A stretch of 64,000 nucleotides of DNA, from NCBI RefSeq assembly GCF_000160035.2, contig NZ_KI535370.1, forward strand, positions 124,001-188,000, written 5' to 3'. Position numbers and translations under genes: made by a program. Source of the DNA: Catonella morbi ATCC 51271. Lineage in GTDB: Bacteria > Bacillota > Clostridia > Lachnospirales > Lachnospiraceae. The notes beneath the pieces were generated by a model. It made no database searches. It saw nothing but the letters and a program-made list of their open reading frames with translations, and had not been told where the DNA came from. The first letter of the stretch is position 1. The number at the start of each line of letters is the position of its first letter. Positions 45,943 through 55,698 of the stretch are shown piece by piece.

Positions 45943-46389
45943 TTATAATAACTTTTCCAATTCATCCTTAAAAGTATTTACATCCTTAAATTCTCTGTAA
46001 ACAGATGCAAATCTCACATAAGCCACCTGATCCAGTTCCTTAAGTCTTTCCATAACTATTTCACCAATTTCAGAACTGGAAATCTCTTTCACTCCTTTGT
46101 TGAATATAGCATTCTCTATATCTTCTACACAGGCATTTATTTCCTCTACAGGAACAGGACGCTTATGGCAGGATCTAAATACTCCGGATTCAATTTTTGA
46201 TCTGTCATAGGTTTCCCTTGTTTGATCTTTTTTAATCACAACCAAAGGAATAGTTTCAACTTTTTCATAGGTTGTAAATCTCTTATTGCAACTATCGCAT
46301 TGTCTTCTTCTTCTAATTGTAGAGTTATCATCCGAAGGTCTTGAGTCTATAACCCTCGTGTCTTCATTACCGCAAAATGGACATTTCAT
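45943..46389 (-). CDS. nrdR: Transcriptional repressor NrdR
   Basis: A 148-residue repressor of ribonucleotide reductase genes. N-terminal zinc ribbon MKCPFCGNEDTRV with CDSCNKRFTTYEK, then the ATP-cone domain. The ATG at 46389 has GGGAGG 6 nt upstream; a TTG two codons before is less likely. The nrdAB genes are at 18.6-22 kb in this window, the expected target. Confidence 0.95.
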   Translation of the reverse strand: MKCPFCGNEDTRVIDSRPSDDNSTIRRRRQCDSCNKRFTTYEKVETIPLVVIKKDQTRETYDRSKIESGVFRSCHKRPVPVEEINACVEDIENAIFNKGVKEISSSEIGEIVMERLKELDQVAYVRFASVYREFKDVNTFKDELEKLL

Positions 46390-46416
46390 CCCCAACCTCC
46401 CAAACAGAACAGAGTT

Positions 46417-47574
46417 TTACTTTCTTCCTTTTATAAGGAATTCAGGAATTTTAATATCTGTATTATTAGAGTCATTTGTTATCTTCTCGGCAGCAGTTGT
46501 TTTTTCCGTAACCGAAGAAGTTCTCGCAGTCTGCCTTCCGGAGGATGAGAATCCTGTCCTTCCAATACCTGTCCTGGTCGGAACAGTTTTCTTTACAGGT
46601 TCGGTAACTGTCTTTCCTTCCTCACTCAGTCCGGTAGCAATTACAGTAACAGTAACCTGGTCTTTATCAGTTGCATCATATTTTGAACCGTAAATAATAT
46701 TTACGTCACTCTCATCTCCTATCATTTCCTGAAGATGATCTACTGCATCAGCAATCTCCTGCATAATGATGTCTCCGTAGAAGTTTACAATCATGTCTGT
46801 TGCACCTGCAATGCTGATATCAAGCAACGGGCTCTCTGCAGCAATCTTAACTGCCTCAAGACATCTGTTTTCTCCTGTACCCACACCGATACCGATATGT
46901 GCAAGTCCCTTATCTTTCATTACGGTACTTACGTCAGCGAAGTCAAGGCTAACATCAGCATCCTCCGCAATCAGATCTGTAATTCCCTGAACACCCTGTC
47001 TGAGAACCTCATCTGCCTTGGCAAAAGCTTCCGGCTGGGTAGTCCTGCGATCCATAATCTCAAGCAATTTCTCATTCTGTATAACTATGAGTGTATCTAC
47101 TACCTCACTCATCTTGGTTATTCCCATCTCAGCATTTCTTGACCTTCTTGGGCCTTCAAATCTGAACGGTCTGGTAACAACACCTACTGTAAGAATTCCC
47201 ATTTCTTTAGCAATTTCAGCTACTACAGGAGCAGCTCCGGTACCGGTTCCTCCACCCATTCCACAGGTAACAAATACCATGTCCGCACCGCTAAGTGCAG
47301 CCATAATATCCTCTCTGCTCTCCTCAGCGGCTTTTTCACCAACTTCAGGTTTTGCTCCGGCTCCGAGTCCCTTGGTGAGTTTCTCACCAATCTGGATACA
47401 GGTAGGAGCAGTACAGGAAATCAACTGTTGCTTATCTGTATTAATACTAATAAACTCAACTCCCGCAACACCCTCACAAATCATTCTATCAATAGCATTA
47501 TTTCCTGCTCCGCCAACTCCGACTACTATAATTCTGCAAGTTCCGGAATCTCTCTCATCTTTTATCTCTACCAA
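46417..47574 (-). CDS. ftsZ: Cell division protein FtsZ
   Basis: Tubulin-like GTPase of 385 residues that forms the division ring. GTP-binding [13 protein letters not shown] near residue 104, the T7-loop region with NFADVSTV-like sequence, and a C-terminal Thr/Ser-rich linker ending in [13 protein letters not shown], the conserved tail that binds FtsA/ZipA-type partners. Last gene of the division cluster, 27 bases before nrdR. Confidence 0.97.
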   Translation of the reverse strand: MVEIKDERDSGTCRIIVVGVGGAGNNAIDRMICEGVAGVEFISINTDKQQLISCTAPTCIQIGEKLTKGLGAGAKPEVGEKAAEESREDIMAALSGADMVFVTCGMGGGTGTGAAPVVAEIAKEMGILTVGVVTRPFRFEGPRRSRNAEMGITKMSEVVDTLIVIQNEKLLEIMDRRTTQPEAFAKADEVLRQGVQGITDLIAEDADVSLDFADVSTVMKDKGLAHIGIGVGTGENRCLEAVKIAAESPLLDISIAGATDMIVNFYGDIIMQEIADAVDHLQEMIGDESDVNIIYGSKYDATDKDQVTVTVIATGLSEEGKTVTEPVKKTVPTRTGIGRTGFSSSGRQTARTSSVTEKTTAAEKITNDSNNTDIKIPEFLIKGRK

Positions 47575-47689
47575 GGTCTTCTCCTCCTACAAATTCATTA
47601 CACATATTACAATAATTCAAAACATTGATATATTATCCCACTTAATGATATACATTCCAGCCAAAATAATCAAGGTTTTTTTACAAATT

Positions 47690-48403
47690 TTATGATTTAT
47701 CTGCTTCAAAAATTACTCTTTTGTTTTTTTCCGAAAAATCCTCCATATGCAAAGTCCCTTTCATGCCTTTAGTTTTAGATAATAATTCAACTAAATTTGA
47801 TATTTGTTCATCAAAATGTTTTCTTTTGCCAAGTATTATCTTAACATTTCCATTGTACAGCTTTATAGACAGATTTTTTTCGAATTCTATTTTATCTATA
47901 TTAATCTTATACTTTTTTATCAGCTGCGTAATATTAAGTGTCAGCTCAAATACTTCCTTATTCTTAGCAGTTATAGGTTTATTAAATACTGCAGCTTCAT
48001 AGCTTATACCTGTTACTGCAGGAAGCCCCTTCCTTCTTTTTGTTATGCTTCCCACCATAATTCCGTCTTTATCAAAGCAAATATATTCACCCATGTATGG
48101 CAGACAGCCCACAACTTCTTTTTCAATGGCAGCAACCGTAAGGCTGTGAAATCCCGTCAAGTCTACCTCAAGTTCGTCAACAAAAGGAATTGTTATACTT
48201 TTATCATATTTAATTTTAAAATATGTTAATATTGTATTACCGCCTATATAATATTTTTTTAATTCATTCTTAAGTTTTTCTTCCGTATAATACGTATTTC
48301 CTTTTACTTTCACCTCCTCAAGAGTTGAAGACATAATAACCCCGGAAGCTGTCAGTATAAGTATAAAAAATATTAAAAAAATTATTCTAATCTTATTACG
48401 CAT
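47690..48403 (-). CDS. Cell division protein FtsQ/DivIB-like
   Basis: A 237-residue protein with one N-terminal membrane span (IIFLIFFILILTASGVIM) followed by a POTRA-like domain (STLEEVKVKGNTYYTEEKLKNEL) and a beta-rich FtsQ-type region. Position between ftsW and ftsZ supports a divisome role. Sequence divergence is typical for this family, so the symbol is not firm. Confidence 0.8.
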   Translation of the reverse strand: MRNKIRIIFLIFFILILTASGVIMSSTLEEVKVKGNTYYTEEKLKNELKKYYIGGNTILTYFKIKYDKSITIPFVDELEVDLTGFHSLTVAAIEKEVVGCLPYMGEYICFDKDGIMVGSITKRRKGLPAVTGISYEAAVFNKPITAKNKEVFELTLNITQLIKKYKINIDKIEFEKNLSIKLYNGNVKIILGKRKHFDEQISNLVELLSKTKGMKGTLHMEDFSEKNKRVIFEADKS

Positions 48404-48436
48404 ATATACTCCCGGTTATTCTAACTTTAATATCTG

Positions 48437-49711
48437 TCATCTCAAACTCAAAGTCCTGTTATTATTATAATATTTCCCCGCACGTTTTGCCAGCAACCTG
48501 TTCTTATACTCTATTTTCCATGATATATTTAAAAATATCCCTATCTCAAACAGCATAATTATAACGGCCGTTCCTCCAAAGCTTATGAAAGGAAGAATAA
48601 CACCGGTTGAAGGTATAACACTGGTAACCACCAAAATATTCAGCACCACCTGTATACCTATCTGTGACATTATTCCGACACCTACCAAGGCACCAAACCT
48701 GTCTTTGGCATTCATAATGACCACAAACATTCTTATAAGAATAAGCGCAAATAAGAGTATAATTGCAAGACCTCCGAATAAACCAAACTCTTCACAAATA
48801 ATTGTGAAAATCATATCATTGTAGGCCTCCGGAACTCTTCCATACTTCTGTTCACTGCCGCCAAGTCCCTTGCCAAACAATCCGCCCGATGCTATGGCAT
48901 ACAGTCCCTGTAAAATCTGCTGTCCTTTTTCACTCGTTTCTACATTTTCCAAAATTTCAAAACGATCACTTCTATATCCACCAAAGAATTTTACTCCGAC
49001 TTTTACGGCTACCCCTGCAATTCCTGCCAAAACAAAATAAGGCAACGTTTTTTTTGCATTAACAAAAATTATAACACCGTATATCGCAGTAACTATTATG
49101 GCAGCACTCAGGTTTTCCTTCAGAATCAGAGCAATCAGAGGCGTAACATATAGCATAGCCTTTATAAAACCCCAAAATGTATTTATCTCTTTTGGCTTTC
49201 TTGAACAAATATAAGCACCAAAAATTATAACAACAAACTTTGCCAACTCTGAAGGTTGAAAGGTAAATCCTCCAACTACCAGCCATCTCCTTGCCCCATT
49301 ATGTATAGGTGCAAGAAAACTCGTATATCCCTGTAAAACTGTCATCCCTACAAGCAGGGTTCCGGGCAGAGATATAACAAATGATTTTCTATGTAATAAA
49401 GCCCTTAAAAACCTCGGAATAGGTAATTTTACTCTAAATTTAAACCATTTATAATTTATAAAAGAAAATAATATCATAAGACCAAATCCGGCTCCTATGG
49501 TTATTAACTGTCTCTTTAAAAAATATGTTGATTCAAGATTCTTACTTTTTGCAATATATGCACTGGCACTATATATAATTATCAATCCGATTGCACAAGC
49601 GAAAAGGATAAGAAAGGCAAGATTAAAATCATAATATCTCATTCCGATTTTACGATTTTTACTTTTGCCTTTTTTAGTCCTTACCACTTTTTCCATACCA
49701 TCACCAACCAT
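48437..49711 (-). CDS. ftsW: FtsW/RodA-family lipid-II polymerase
   Basis: SEDS protein of 424 residues with ten predicted spans. Characteristic pieces are NGARRWLVVGGFTFQPSELAKFVVI, NLSAAIIVTAIYG, GQILQGLYAIASGGLFGKGLGGS-like loop and FISFGGTAVI. Between mraY and ftsQ, so FtsW rather than RodA. The start codon is uncertain: the first ATG abuts AAGG, and one five codons later (49696) is possible. Confidence 0.9.
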   Translation of the reverse strand: MVGDGMEKVVRTKKGKSKNRKIGMRYYDFNLAFLILFACAIGLIIIYSASAYIAKSKNLESTYFLKRQLITIGAGFGLMILFSFINYKWFKFRVKLPIPRFLRALLHRKSFVISLPGTLLVGMTVLQGYTSFLAPIHNGARRWLVVGGFTFQPSELAKFVVIIFGAYICSRKPKEINTFWGFIKAMLYVTPLIALILKENLSAAIIVTAIYGVIIFVNAKKTLPYFVLAGIAGVAVKVGVKFFGGYRSDRFEILENVETSEKGQQILQGLYAIASGGLFGKGLGGSEQKYGRVPEAYNDMIFTIICEEFGLFGGLAIILLFALILIRMFVVIMNAKDRFGALVGVGIMSQIGIQVVLNILVVTSVIPSTGVILPFISFGGTAVIIMLFEIGIFLNISWKIEYKNRLLAKRAGKYYNNNRTLSLR

Positions 49712-49723
49712 CCTTACTCATAT

Positions 49724-50686
49724 CTATAACGCAATAAATCCAACAAAACATAAAATTATTGTTACAACAGCAAACATCGCCACAACTCTTGTTTCTTCAA
49801 AACCAGAGAGTTCAAAGTGGTGATGAATAGGTGACATTTTGAATATTCTCTTGCCATGTGTAAGCTTAAAATAACTCACCTGAATCATAACAGATAATAT
49901 CTCTGCAAGATAAATAAATGCCACTATAATTATAAATAACGGCGCCTTAAGCATAAAAGCCTGTGCAGCTACAAAGCCGCCAAGCGCGAGTGAACCTGTA
50001 TCTCCCATAAATACCTTGGCCGGATAAGTGTTAAATATAAGAAAACCAAGCAGTGTTCCTATCATTATCATAGCCGTATCCGAAACAGGAGAGCCGATTC
50101 TTACGGAAAGCACCGCAAAAAACATTGCAATTATAAGCGTTACCGTAGTTGCAAGTCCATCAAGTCCATCTGTAAAATTAGCACCGTTCACTGTTCCGAG
50201 TACTGTAATAAATACAAATGGTACAAATAATACACCGAGATCCCAAACAACATTTCCCTTAGTGAAAGGAATTACAATTTTAGTAAGCTCAGGATAGTTA
50301 TTCATAATAATATAAGCGAATACCGCTGTCAATACAATCTGCAATCCTAACTTCTGCCAGGCTCTAAGTCCCAGAGAACGTTTTTTGGCAAGCTTGATAT
50401 AATCATCCAAAAAACCTATGAAGCCAAAACCGGCAGTAAGTAATATTACAGGAAATAACTGTGGCTCATTCATCATATATGCAAGCCCTGTGACTGTAAA
50501 TGCAGCAAGCATAACTATTCCGCCCATAGTCGGTGTGCCTGCCTTTTTTAAATGGCTCTCCGGTCCTTCTTCCCTTACAAACTGTCCAAACTTCATTTTG
50601 TGCAGAACCGGTATAAAAACTGGACAGAGAATTACCGTAAGTATAAATGAAATAAATGCAGGTAAAAATATACTTAATGAGAACAT
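49724..50686 (-). CDS. mraY: Phospho-MurNAc-pentapeptide transferase MraY
   Basis: A 320-residue membrane transferase making lipid I. Seen are GTPTMGG near residue 50, LGFIGFLDDYIKL-type segment (GFIGFLDDYIKLAKKRS), NFTDGLDGLA with catalytic Asp, and the HHHFE motif in SPIHHHFELSGF. It lies 5 bases after the pbp gene. Confidence 0.97.
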   Translation of the reverse strand: MFSLSIFLPAFISFILTVILCPVFIPVLHKMKFGQFVREEGPESHLKKAGTPTMGGIVMLAAFTVTGLAYMMNEPQLFPVILLTAGFGFIGFLDDYIKLAKKRSLGLRAWQKLGLQIVLTAVFAYIIMNNYPELTKIVIPFTKGNVVWDLGVLFVPFVFITVLGTVNGANFTDGLDGLATTVTLIIAMFFAVLSVRIGSPVSDTAMIMIGTLLGFLIFNTYPAKVFMGDTGSLALGGFVAAQAFMLKAPLFIIIVAFIYLAEILSVMIQVSYFKLTHGKRIFKMSPIHHHFELSGFEETRVVAMFAVVTIILCFVGFIAL

Positions 50687-50691
50687 TTTAA

Positions 50692-52590
50692 TTACTCCTT
50701 AACTTTTTCTGGATAAACACCGAGAACCTTAAATACTTTTTCTACAACCTCATGAGCCAGTGCAGATGCTATTCCTGTGGCCGTCTGATCTGCTATATGA
50801 GGCTGATCCACAACCACATAAACTACAGCTTGCGGATTATCATAAGGCGCACAGCCTATGAAAGACAGAACATAATTGGTCTCCGATCTTACCATTTTTC
50901 CGTTTACATTATCCAGTTTCTGTGCAGTTCCTGTCTTACCGGCAAGTTTATAACCGGCTGTTTTGGCTCTCCAGCCCGTACCGTTTTCAACTGTTTCATA
51001 AAGGGCTTTCTGTATAAATTCAGCAGTATCCTTTGTCACAGTCTTCTTCATAACTACCGGTTCATTCTTCTCAACTACAACTCCTGCATCATTTACCAAT
51101 TCTTTTACAAGATGCGGTTTATAGTATGTCCCTCCGTTTACAATGGATGAAAAACCCGCTGCCATCTGGATCATTGTCACAGATACTCCCTGTCCAAAGC
51201 TGCTGGTTGCAAGTTCTACAGGGTTTAACTGTTCCTCATTATAAGCAAGACCTGTTGTCTCTCCCGGATAATCTATTCCTGTTCTGCTGCCTATTCCAAA
51301 CAGATTCTGATATCTCGCAAAATCTTTTTTGCCAAGTTTTCTTACAATCTGCATCATTACATCATTACAGGACTGTTCCAGACTTTTTGATAAAGATATC
51401 ATTCCATGTCCGTCCCTTTTTACACAACGTATTCTTCTGTCCATAACATCTTCGAAGCCGTCACAGTAAAATGTATCATTCTGTTTAATTACATTTTTTT
51501 CAAGGCAGGCCGCTACAGTAAACGGTTTAAAAGTTGAACCCGGTTCAAATATATCGCTGGTGCAGTAATTTTTCCATATACGGCTTAATTCTTCCAACTT
51601 CCTGTCTTCATTCATGGCATCTATTTCAGACTGTTTGAAATATGGGCTCAGATCTCTCGGATTATTTAAATCATAACCTTTGTTTGAAGCCATAACATAA
51701 ATCTCACCATTGTTTGGATTCATAACAATAATACCTACATTTTGGGCACCTTCGGTTTTCTGATAATTTGCGATTATATCCTCTGTAAGCTTCTGTGCAT
51801 CGGAATCTATTGTTGTTACAATATTTAATCCGTTTTTAGCTTCAATTTCGGTTTCCTCCAACTCTAAATTAGAGTTAAAGTAACCATATCTTACACCATT
51901 TTTTCCATTCAGCTTTGAATTGTAATATCCCTCTATCCCCCATTCAGCAGTATCTCCTGAGTAAGTAAAACCGACAACATCGCTGGCTACAGTTTTCAAA
52001 GGATAGGTTCTTTTGTAGTAACCCTCAAAATTATAGCCCATTACCATATCTTTGGCTGTATCTTCTTTTTCCTTCTTGGTATCTCTTTTATTAAATTCAT
52101 TTACAGCCGCAACAAATTTCTCTTTCTCATCAAAACTTATTTCTTTTTTTACTACCTGATACATTGAATCAGGATTCTTTTCAATTATCTGTTTAAGCTC
52201 ATCCGCAGAAATACCAAAATATTCGCTTGCAAATTTAATAGTAGGCTCTTTATAATCCTCTTCTTTAGCTAAGATTATTTTTGGCTCTAAAACAAAATTA
52301 TACACCAAAACAGACTTGGCAAGAGCTACGCCACGTCTGTCCAGTATATCTCCTCTTTTTGCTATTATAGGATTGCTGCTGTAAGTCTGCTGTGATAAAT
52401 ATTTCTTTTTATATCCGTCTCCCTTTCCATGTGCTACATTTATTACTGCGATAGATATTCCCACAAAGGCTAAAGCAAATATTCCGGCTGTCATTAAAAT
52501 CTTTTTCTTAATTGTCATTCCACGCTTTTTACGTGTATTTTTCCTGCCGGCTCTCCGCCGTCTATCAGTATTGTTTACTCTTCCCGACAT
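50692..52590 (-). CDS. Division transpeptidase (class B PBP, FtsI/SpoVD type)
   Basis: A 632-residue class B penicillin-binding protein. Basic N-terminus and a single span (ILMTAGIFALAFVGISIAVI), a dimerisation domain, and the transpeptidase domain with SxxK in STFKPF, SxN in SCND and KTG in AGKTGTAQ. No C-terminal PASTA repeats, so nearer FtsI/Pbp2B than SpoVD with PASTA. It cross-links septal peptidoglycan with FtsW. Confidence 0.92.
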   Translation of the reverse strand: MSGRVNNTDRRRRAGRKNTRKKRGMTIKKKILMTAGIFALAFVGISIAVINVAHGKGDGYKKKYLSQQTYSSNPIIAKRGDILDRRGVALAKSVLVYNFVLEPKIILAKEEDYKEPTIKFASEYFGISADELKQIIEKNPDSMYQVVKKEISFDEKEKFVAAVNEFNKRDTKKEKEDTAKDMVMGYNFEGYYKRTYPLKTVASDVVGFTYSGDTAEWGIEGYYNSKLNGKNGVRYGYFNSNLELEETEIEAKNGLNIVTTIDSDAQKLTEDIIANYQKTEGAQNVGIIVMNPNNGEIYVMASNKGYDLNNPRDLSPYFKQSEIDAMNEDRKLEELSRIWKNYCTSDIFEPGSTFKPFTVAACLEKNVIKQNDTFYCDGFEDVMDRRIRCVKRDGHGMISLSKSLEQSCNDVMMQIVRKLGKKDFARYQNLFGIGSRTGIDYPGETTGLAYNEEQLNPVELATSSFGQGVSVTMIQMAAGFSSIVNGGTYYKPHLVKELVNDAGVVVEKNEPVVMKKTVTKDTAEFIQKALYETVENGTGWRAKTAGYKLAGKTGTAQKLDNVNGKMVRSETNYVLSFIGCAPYDNPQAVVYVVVDQPHIADQTATGIASALAHEVVEKVFKVLGVYPEKVKE

Positions 52591-52598
52591 TATAACTC

Positions 52599-53150
52599 CT
52601 ATTCGGCATTAACTACTCTTAATATCTTCTCAATAAGGCTCAATGATTCATTCCCCTTTAGGTCACCATACTGCCTTACATAGCCGTTAGTCACACTTTT
52701 ATATGTCACCACCTGATTTTCATAAGGATATACCATGCCATACTTTTCAATAGCCACTTTCCTTATATTTTCCAAATCAATGTCATTATACAAAGCGTTT
52801 TCAATATTATCATTTGTTATTTTAAGACTGTTTACTTCCCTGTTTATAGCCCTGGTCTCAATTTCAGTCTGCTTAACTTCATTGTAAACCCTTATATAGC
52901 CTATACTGATAACCACAAGCAAAGCCGCTACAATCATAAAGCCTGCAAAGCCAAAAAAATCAATGGAAGGTGCAGCCCCCATACCGGCATATCTTTCTAT
53001 TTGCTTTTTAGGTGCCTTTACTGTTTCCGGCTGTCTTTCCGGCAAATATCTTCTTTTAGGGAGAGCACTACTCCTTACATTTAATGCCATCGAGCCATTG
53101 GTCAGACTTCTGTCTCTTTTTATACTTCTTACATTTCTTTTTTCACTCAT
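52599..53150 (-). CDS. FtsL-like cell division protein
   Basis: A 183-residue bitopic protein: long basic N-terminus, one span ([19 protein letters not shown]), then a coiled-coil with heptad-like spacing ([19 protein letters not shown]) and a short C-terminal region. Start at the ATG overlapping the rsmH stop; the longer in-frame reading would run deep inside rsmH. Position after rsmH is the standard place of ftsL. Confidence 0.8.
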   Translation of the reverse strand: MSEKRNVRSIKRDRSLTNGSMALNVRSSALPKRRYLPERQPETVKAPKKQIERYAGMGAAPSIDFFGFAGFMIVAALLVVISIGYIRVYNEVKQTEIETRAINREVNSLKITNDNIENALYNDIDLENIRKVAIEKYGMVYPYENQVVTYKSVTNGYVRQYGDLKGNESLSLIEKILRVVNAE

Positions 53151-54105
53151 TCTCTTCTCTCTTTCTGACAAAGATTCTAAGTTTAGAACTCTTTGCTCTC
53201 GGATTCCTTTCCGTTTCCTCATCAGACGGTATTAAAGGTTTTCTCGAAGCTACAAACCCTTTTGATTTTTTGCCGCAAACACATATTGGAAAATCAGGCG
53301 GGCAGGTGCAAGGTGACTCTGCTTTCTTAAAAGCGGATTTTACGATTCTGTCCTCCAAAGAATGAAAAGCAATAACTGCCATTCTTCCTCCGTCCGAAAG
53401 TATATCCAGCATCCCTTCGATCGATTCCTCCAAAACTCCGAGCTCCCTGTTAAGCTCTATTCTGATAGCCTGAAAGGTACGCTTTGCGGGATGCCCTCCG
53501 GTCAGTCTGTATTTTACGGGAATTGCCGATTTAATAATCTCTGCCAATTCTCCGGTGGTTTCAACCGGTTTATTTTCTCTGAAATCTATTATTTTAGCTA
53601 CGATTTTAGCAGCAAATCTATCTTCTCCATAATCCCTTATTATACGGGTGAGTTCAGCCTGACTGTAATAGTTCACTATATCTCTGGCAGTCTTTTCCTG
53701 CCTTCTGTCCATTCTCATATCAAGAAGGGCATCTTCCATATATGAAAAGCCTCTTTCCGCATTGTCAAGCTGATGAGAAGAAACTCCCAAATCTAAGAGT
53801 ATTCCATCTACCTGTTCTATGCCTAAACTTTGCAATACACTCACCATCTGAGCATAATTGCTTCTTACTATAATAACTCTGTCACCAAACTCCGAAAGTC
53901 TGGCACCGGCAGCCTTTATTGCAGCCTCATCCTGATCTATACCAATCAGTCTTCCGCCACTTACAAGCCTTTTAGCAATTTCATAAGAATGACCTCCGCC
54001 ACCCAAAGTTCCGTCTACATATATTCCGTTTGGCTTTATGTCCAGTCCCTCTATAACCTCTTCCAGCATTATGGGAATATGTTTAAACTCTATGTTTTCA
54101 CTCAT
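53143..54105 (-). CDS. rsmH: 16S rRNA m4C1402 methyltransferase RsmH
   Basis: A 320-residue SAM-dependent methyltransferase. Start at the ATG 9 nt after AAAGGAGG. Motifs: [26 protein letters not shown] (SAM loop), [18 protein letters not shown], and [11 protein letters not shown] near the C-terminus. It follows mraZ by 76 bases and overlaps the ftsL-like start by 8 bases. Confidence 0.96.
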   Translation of the reverse strand: MSENIEFKHIPIMLEEVIEGLDIKPNGIYVDGTLGGGGHSYEIAKRLVSGGRLIGIDQDEAAIKAAGARLSEFGDRVIIVRSNYAQMVSVLQSLGIEQVDGILLDLGVSSHQLDNAERGFSYMEDALLDMRMDRRQEKTARDIVNYYSQAELTRIIRDYGEDRFAAKIVAKIIDFRENKPVETTGELAEIIKSAIPVKYRLTGGHPAKRTFQAIRIELNRELGVLEESIEGMLDILSDGGRMAVIAFHSLEDRIVKSAFKKAESPCTCPPDFPICVCGKKSKGFVASRKPLIPSDEETERNPRAKSSKLRIFVRKREENE

Positions 54106-54181
54106 AAACATATTCCTCCTTTCAAATAACACCCTCTATAATCAGCCTTATCTTAATATTTCTTCATTCAGTTTAGAAGCA

Positions 54182-54616
54182 TCACATAAAATTCAGATTG
54201 TATTCTGCAAGGCGTTCCGCTATTTCATTGATGTCTCCAAATTCCGCATTATTATTGTCCCAAAGCTCTTTATCCCATATTTCTATTTTTCCCATCATTC
54301 CGACTATCATAACATTCTTTTCAATATTTACCTTTTCACGAAGTGTTGCAGGCAACAGTGTTCTTCCCTGTTTATCTATCTCGCTCTCAACCGCAGAAGC
54401 CAAAAAATATCTCTGCAATGCTCTGCTGTCCTTGTCTCCTCTGAGAGTAGAGAGCTGGTTGACAAAATCCTCCCATTTATTCATGGGATACATATATAAA
54501 CAGCCGTCAAGTCCGAAAGTGATAATGAATTTTTCTCCAAGTTCTTCTCTGAACTTGGAAGGAACGATGAGCCTGCCCTTAGCGTCTACTGTATGCTCAT
54601 AAGAACCGGTAAACAT
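54182..54616 (-). CDS. mraZ: Transcriptional regulator MraZ
   Basis: A 144-residue AbrB-like double-domain protein, first gene of the division cluster. Signature pieces are GSYEHTVDAKGRLIVPSKFR and a second DKQGRTLLPATLRE. MraZ binds direct repeats before its own gene, and suitable repeats are seen just upstream. ATG follows GGAGG at 7 nt. Confidence 0.95.
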   Translation of the reverse strand: MFTGSYEHTVDAKGRLIVPSKFREELGEKFIITFGLDGCLYMYPMNKWEDFVNQLSTLRGDKDSRALQRYFLASAVESEIDKQGRTLLPATLREKVNIEKNVMIVGMMGKIEIWDKELWDNNNAEFGDINEIAERLAEYNLNFM

Positions 54617-54639
54617 AAGAACACCTCCTCCCTTTTAAA

Positions 54640-54694
54640 CCACTTTCTATATCTTAGTCACCACTTTACTCCACTTTTGTTACATTTTATTATA
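54640..54694 (-). promoter_or_regulatory. MraZ boxes and -10 element
   Basis: On the minus strand AAAGTGG occurs at 54677-54671, 54667-54661 and 54646-54640, i.e. starts 10 and 21 bases apart, so on one face of the helix. A TATAAT lies at 54694-54689 just upstream. This matches the known MraZ operator style of AAAGTGG/TGGG direct repeats. Confidence 0.65.
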
Positions 54695-54748
54695 AATTTA
54701 ACATTTTTGCAACAATACACATGTTCTGTTATAAGCATTTTAAAATAC

Positions 54749-54787
54749 AAAAAAGCCCTCAATCCCTTATTTTAAGGGAATTTGAAG
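54749..54787 (-). terminator. Terminator after lgt
   Basis: Minus-strand hairpin with core CCCTTA/TAAGGG and weaker outer pairs, followed by T6, 25 bases past the lgt stop. Confidence 0.65.
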
Positions 54788-54811
54788 ACTTTCTGTTTCT
54801 TAAATAATTAT

Positions 54812-55687
54812 TTATTTTTTTATTTTTTTCTTAAAAGTAATCCTCTTATATACTATTATAATTGTGCTTATTATAAATAATGAGAACGCCAATACCTGTG
54901 ATACGGCTATTCCTGTATTACCGATAGTAAGCTGATCTGTTCTCAGTCCTTCTATAAATGCTCTTCCAAGACCATAGCCGCCCATGTAAATCAGGAAAAG
55001 TTCACCCTCAAACTTCTTATGTTTTGTATATATCAGTATTATTATAAGAATAAACAAATTCCAAACCGATTCATACAGGAAGGTAGGGTGTACCTGAACA
55101 AAGCCGACATAACCTCCTTCTTCCGCCATTTCAAGCATCTTCCTCGTTATTGCATTTTGTGAAACATCATAGGTAGAAAGACGCATTGCCAGCAAATTAT
55201 TAGTGTAATCACCAAAAGCTTCTCTGTTAAAGAAGTTTCCCCAGCGTCCTATAATCTGTCCCGTTAGAAGTCCTGCACAGGCAGTATCTGCAAGCAAAGT
55301 AAACTTCATTTTCTTAATTTTTGAGTATACAAAGGCTGTAGCTACACCACCTATAACACCTCCGTAAATAGCAAGTCCGCCTGCTCTCAGATTAAATATC
55401 TGTACAAGATCATCCTTATAATCATCCCAAGAAAATACCACATAGTATATTCTTGCCCCAATTATGGAAATAATTACCGCATACATGGCAAAGTCAAGAT
55501 AAACTTCCTTATCCTGACCGGTTCTGGTTGCCTGAAAACTTGCAACTATATAACCCAGGGCTATACCTATTCCTATTATTATTCCATAAAAAGCTATATC
55601 AAACCTTCCAAACACAGATATACTCTTAGGAAGATTCTCAATTGTTATACCAAGATTTGGAAAAGAAATCGCATCTAATGCAAACAT
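54812..55687 (-). CDS. lgt: Prolipoprotein diacylglyceryl transferase
   Basis: A 291-residue membrane enzyme attaching diacylglycerol to lipobox cysteines, needed by the lipoproteins in this window. Seven-span pattern; catalytic region GGLAIYGGVIGG, the GRWGNFFNREAFG signature and LYESVWNL. The start at 55687 has AAGGAG 7 nt upstream. 11 bases after ychF. Confidence 0.95.
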   Translation of the reverse strand: MFALDAISFPNLGITIENLPKSISVFGRFDIAFYGIIIGIGIALGYIVASFQATRTGQDKEVYLDFAMYAVIISIIGARIYYVVFSWDDYKDDLVQIFNLRAGGLAIYGGVIGGVATAFVYSKIKKMKFTLLADTACAGLLTGQIIGRWGNFFNREAFGDYTNNLLAMRLSTYDVSQNAITRKMLEMAEEGGYVGFVQVHPTFLYESVWNLFILIIILIYTKHKKFEGELFLIYMGGYGLGRAFIEGLRTDQLTIGNTGIAVSQVLAFSLFIISTIIIVYKRITFKKKIKK

Positions 55688-55698
55688 AGGCAATCTCC

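Noticed and set aside
47018-47695. Plus-strand 225-codon ORF over ftsZ
   Set aside because: Shadow frame of ftsZ; Ser/Pro-rich antisense composition and no initiation signals.
53151-53222. Longer FtsL-like start inside rsmH
   Set aside because: The extra residues are a frame-shifted reading of the rsmH C-terminus; the ATG overlapping the rsmH stop fits coupling.
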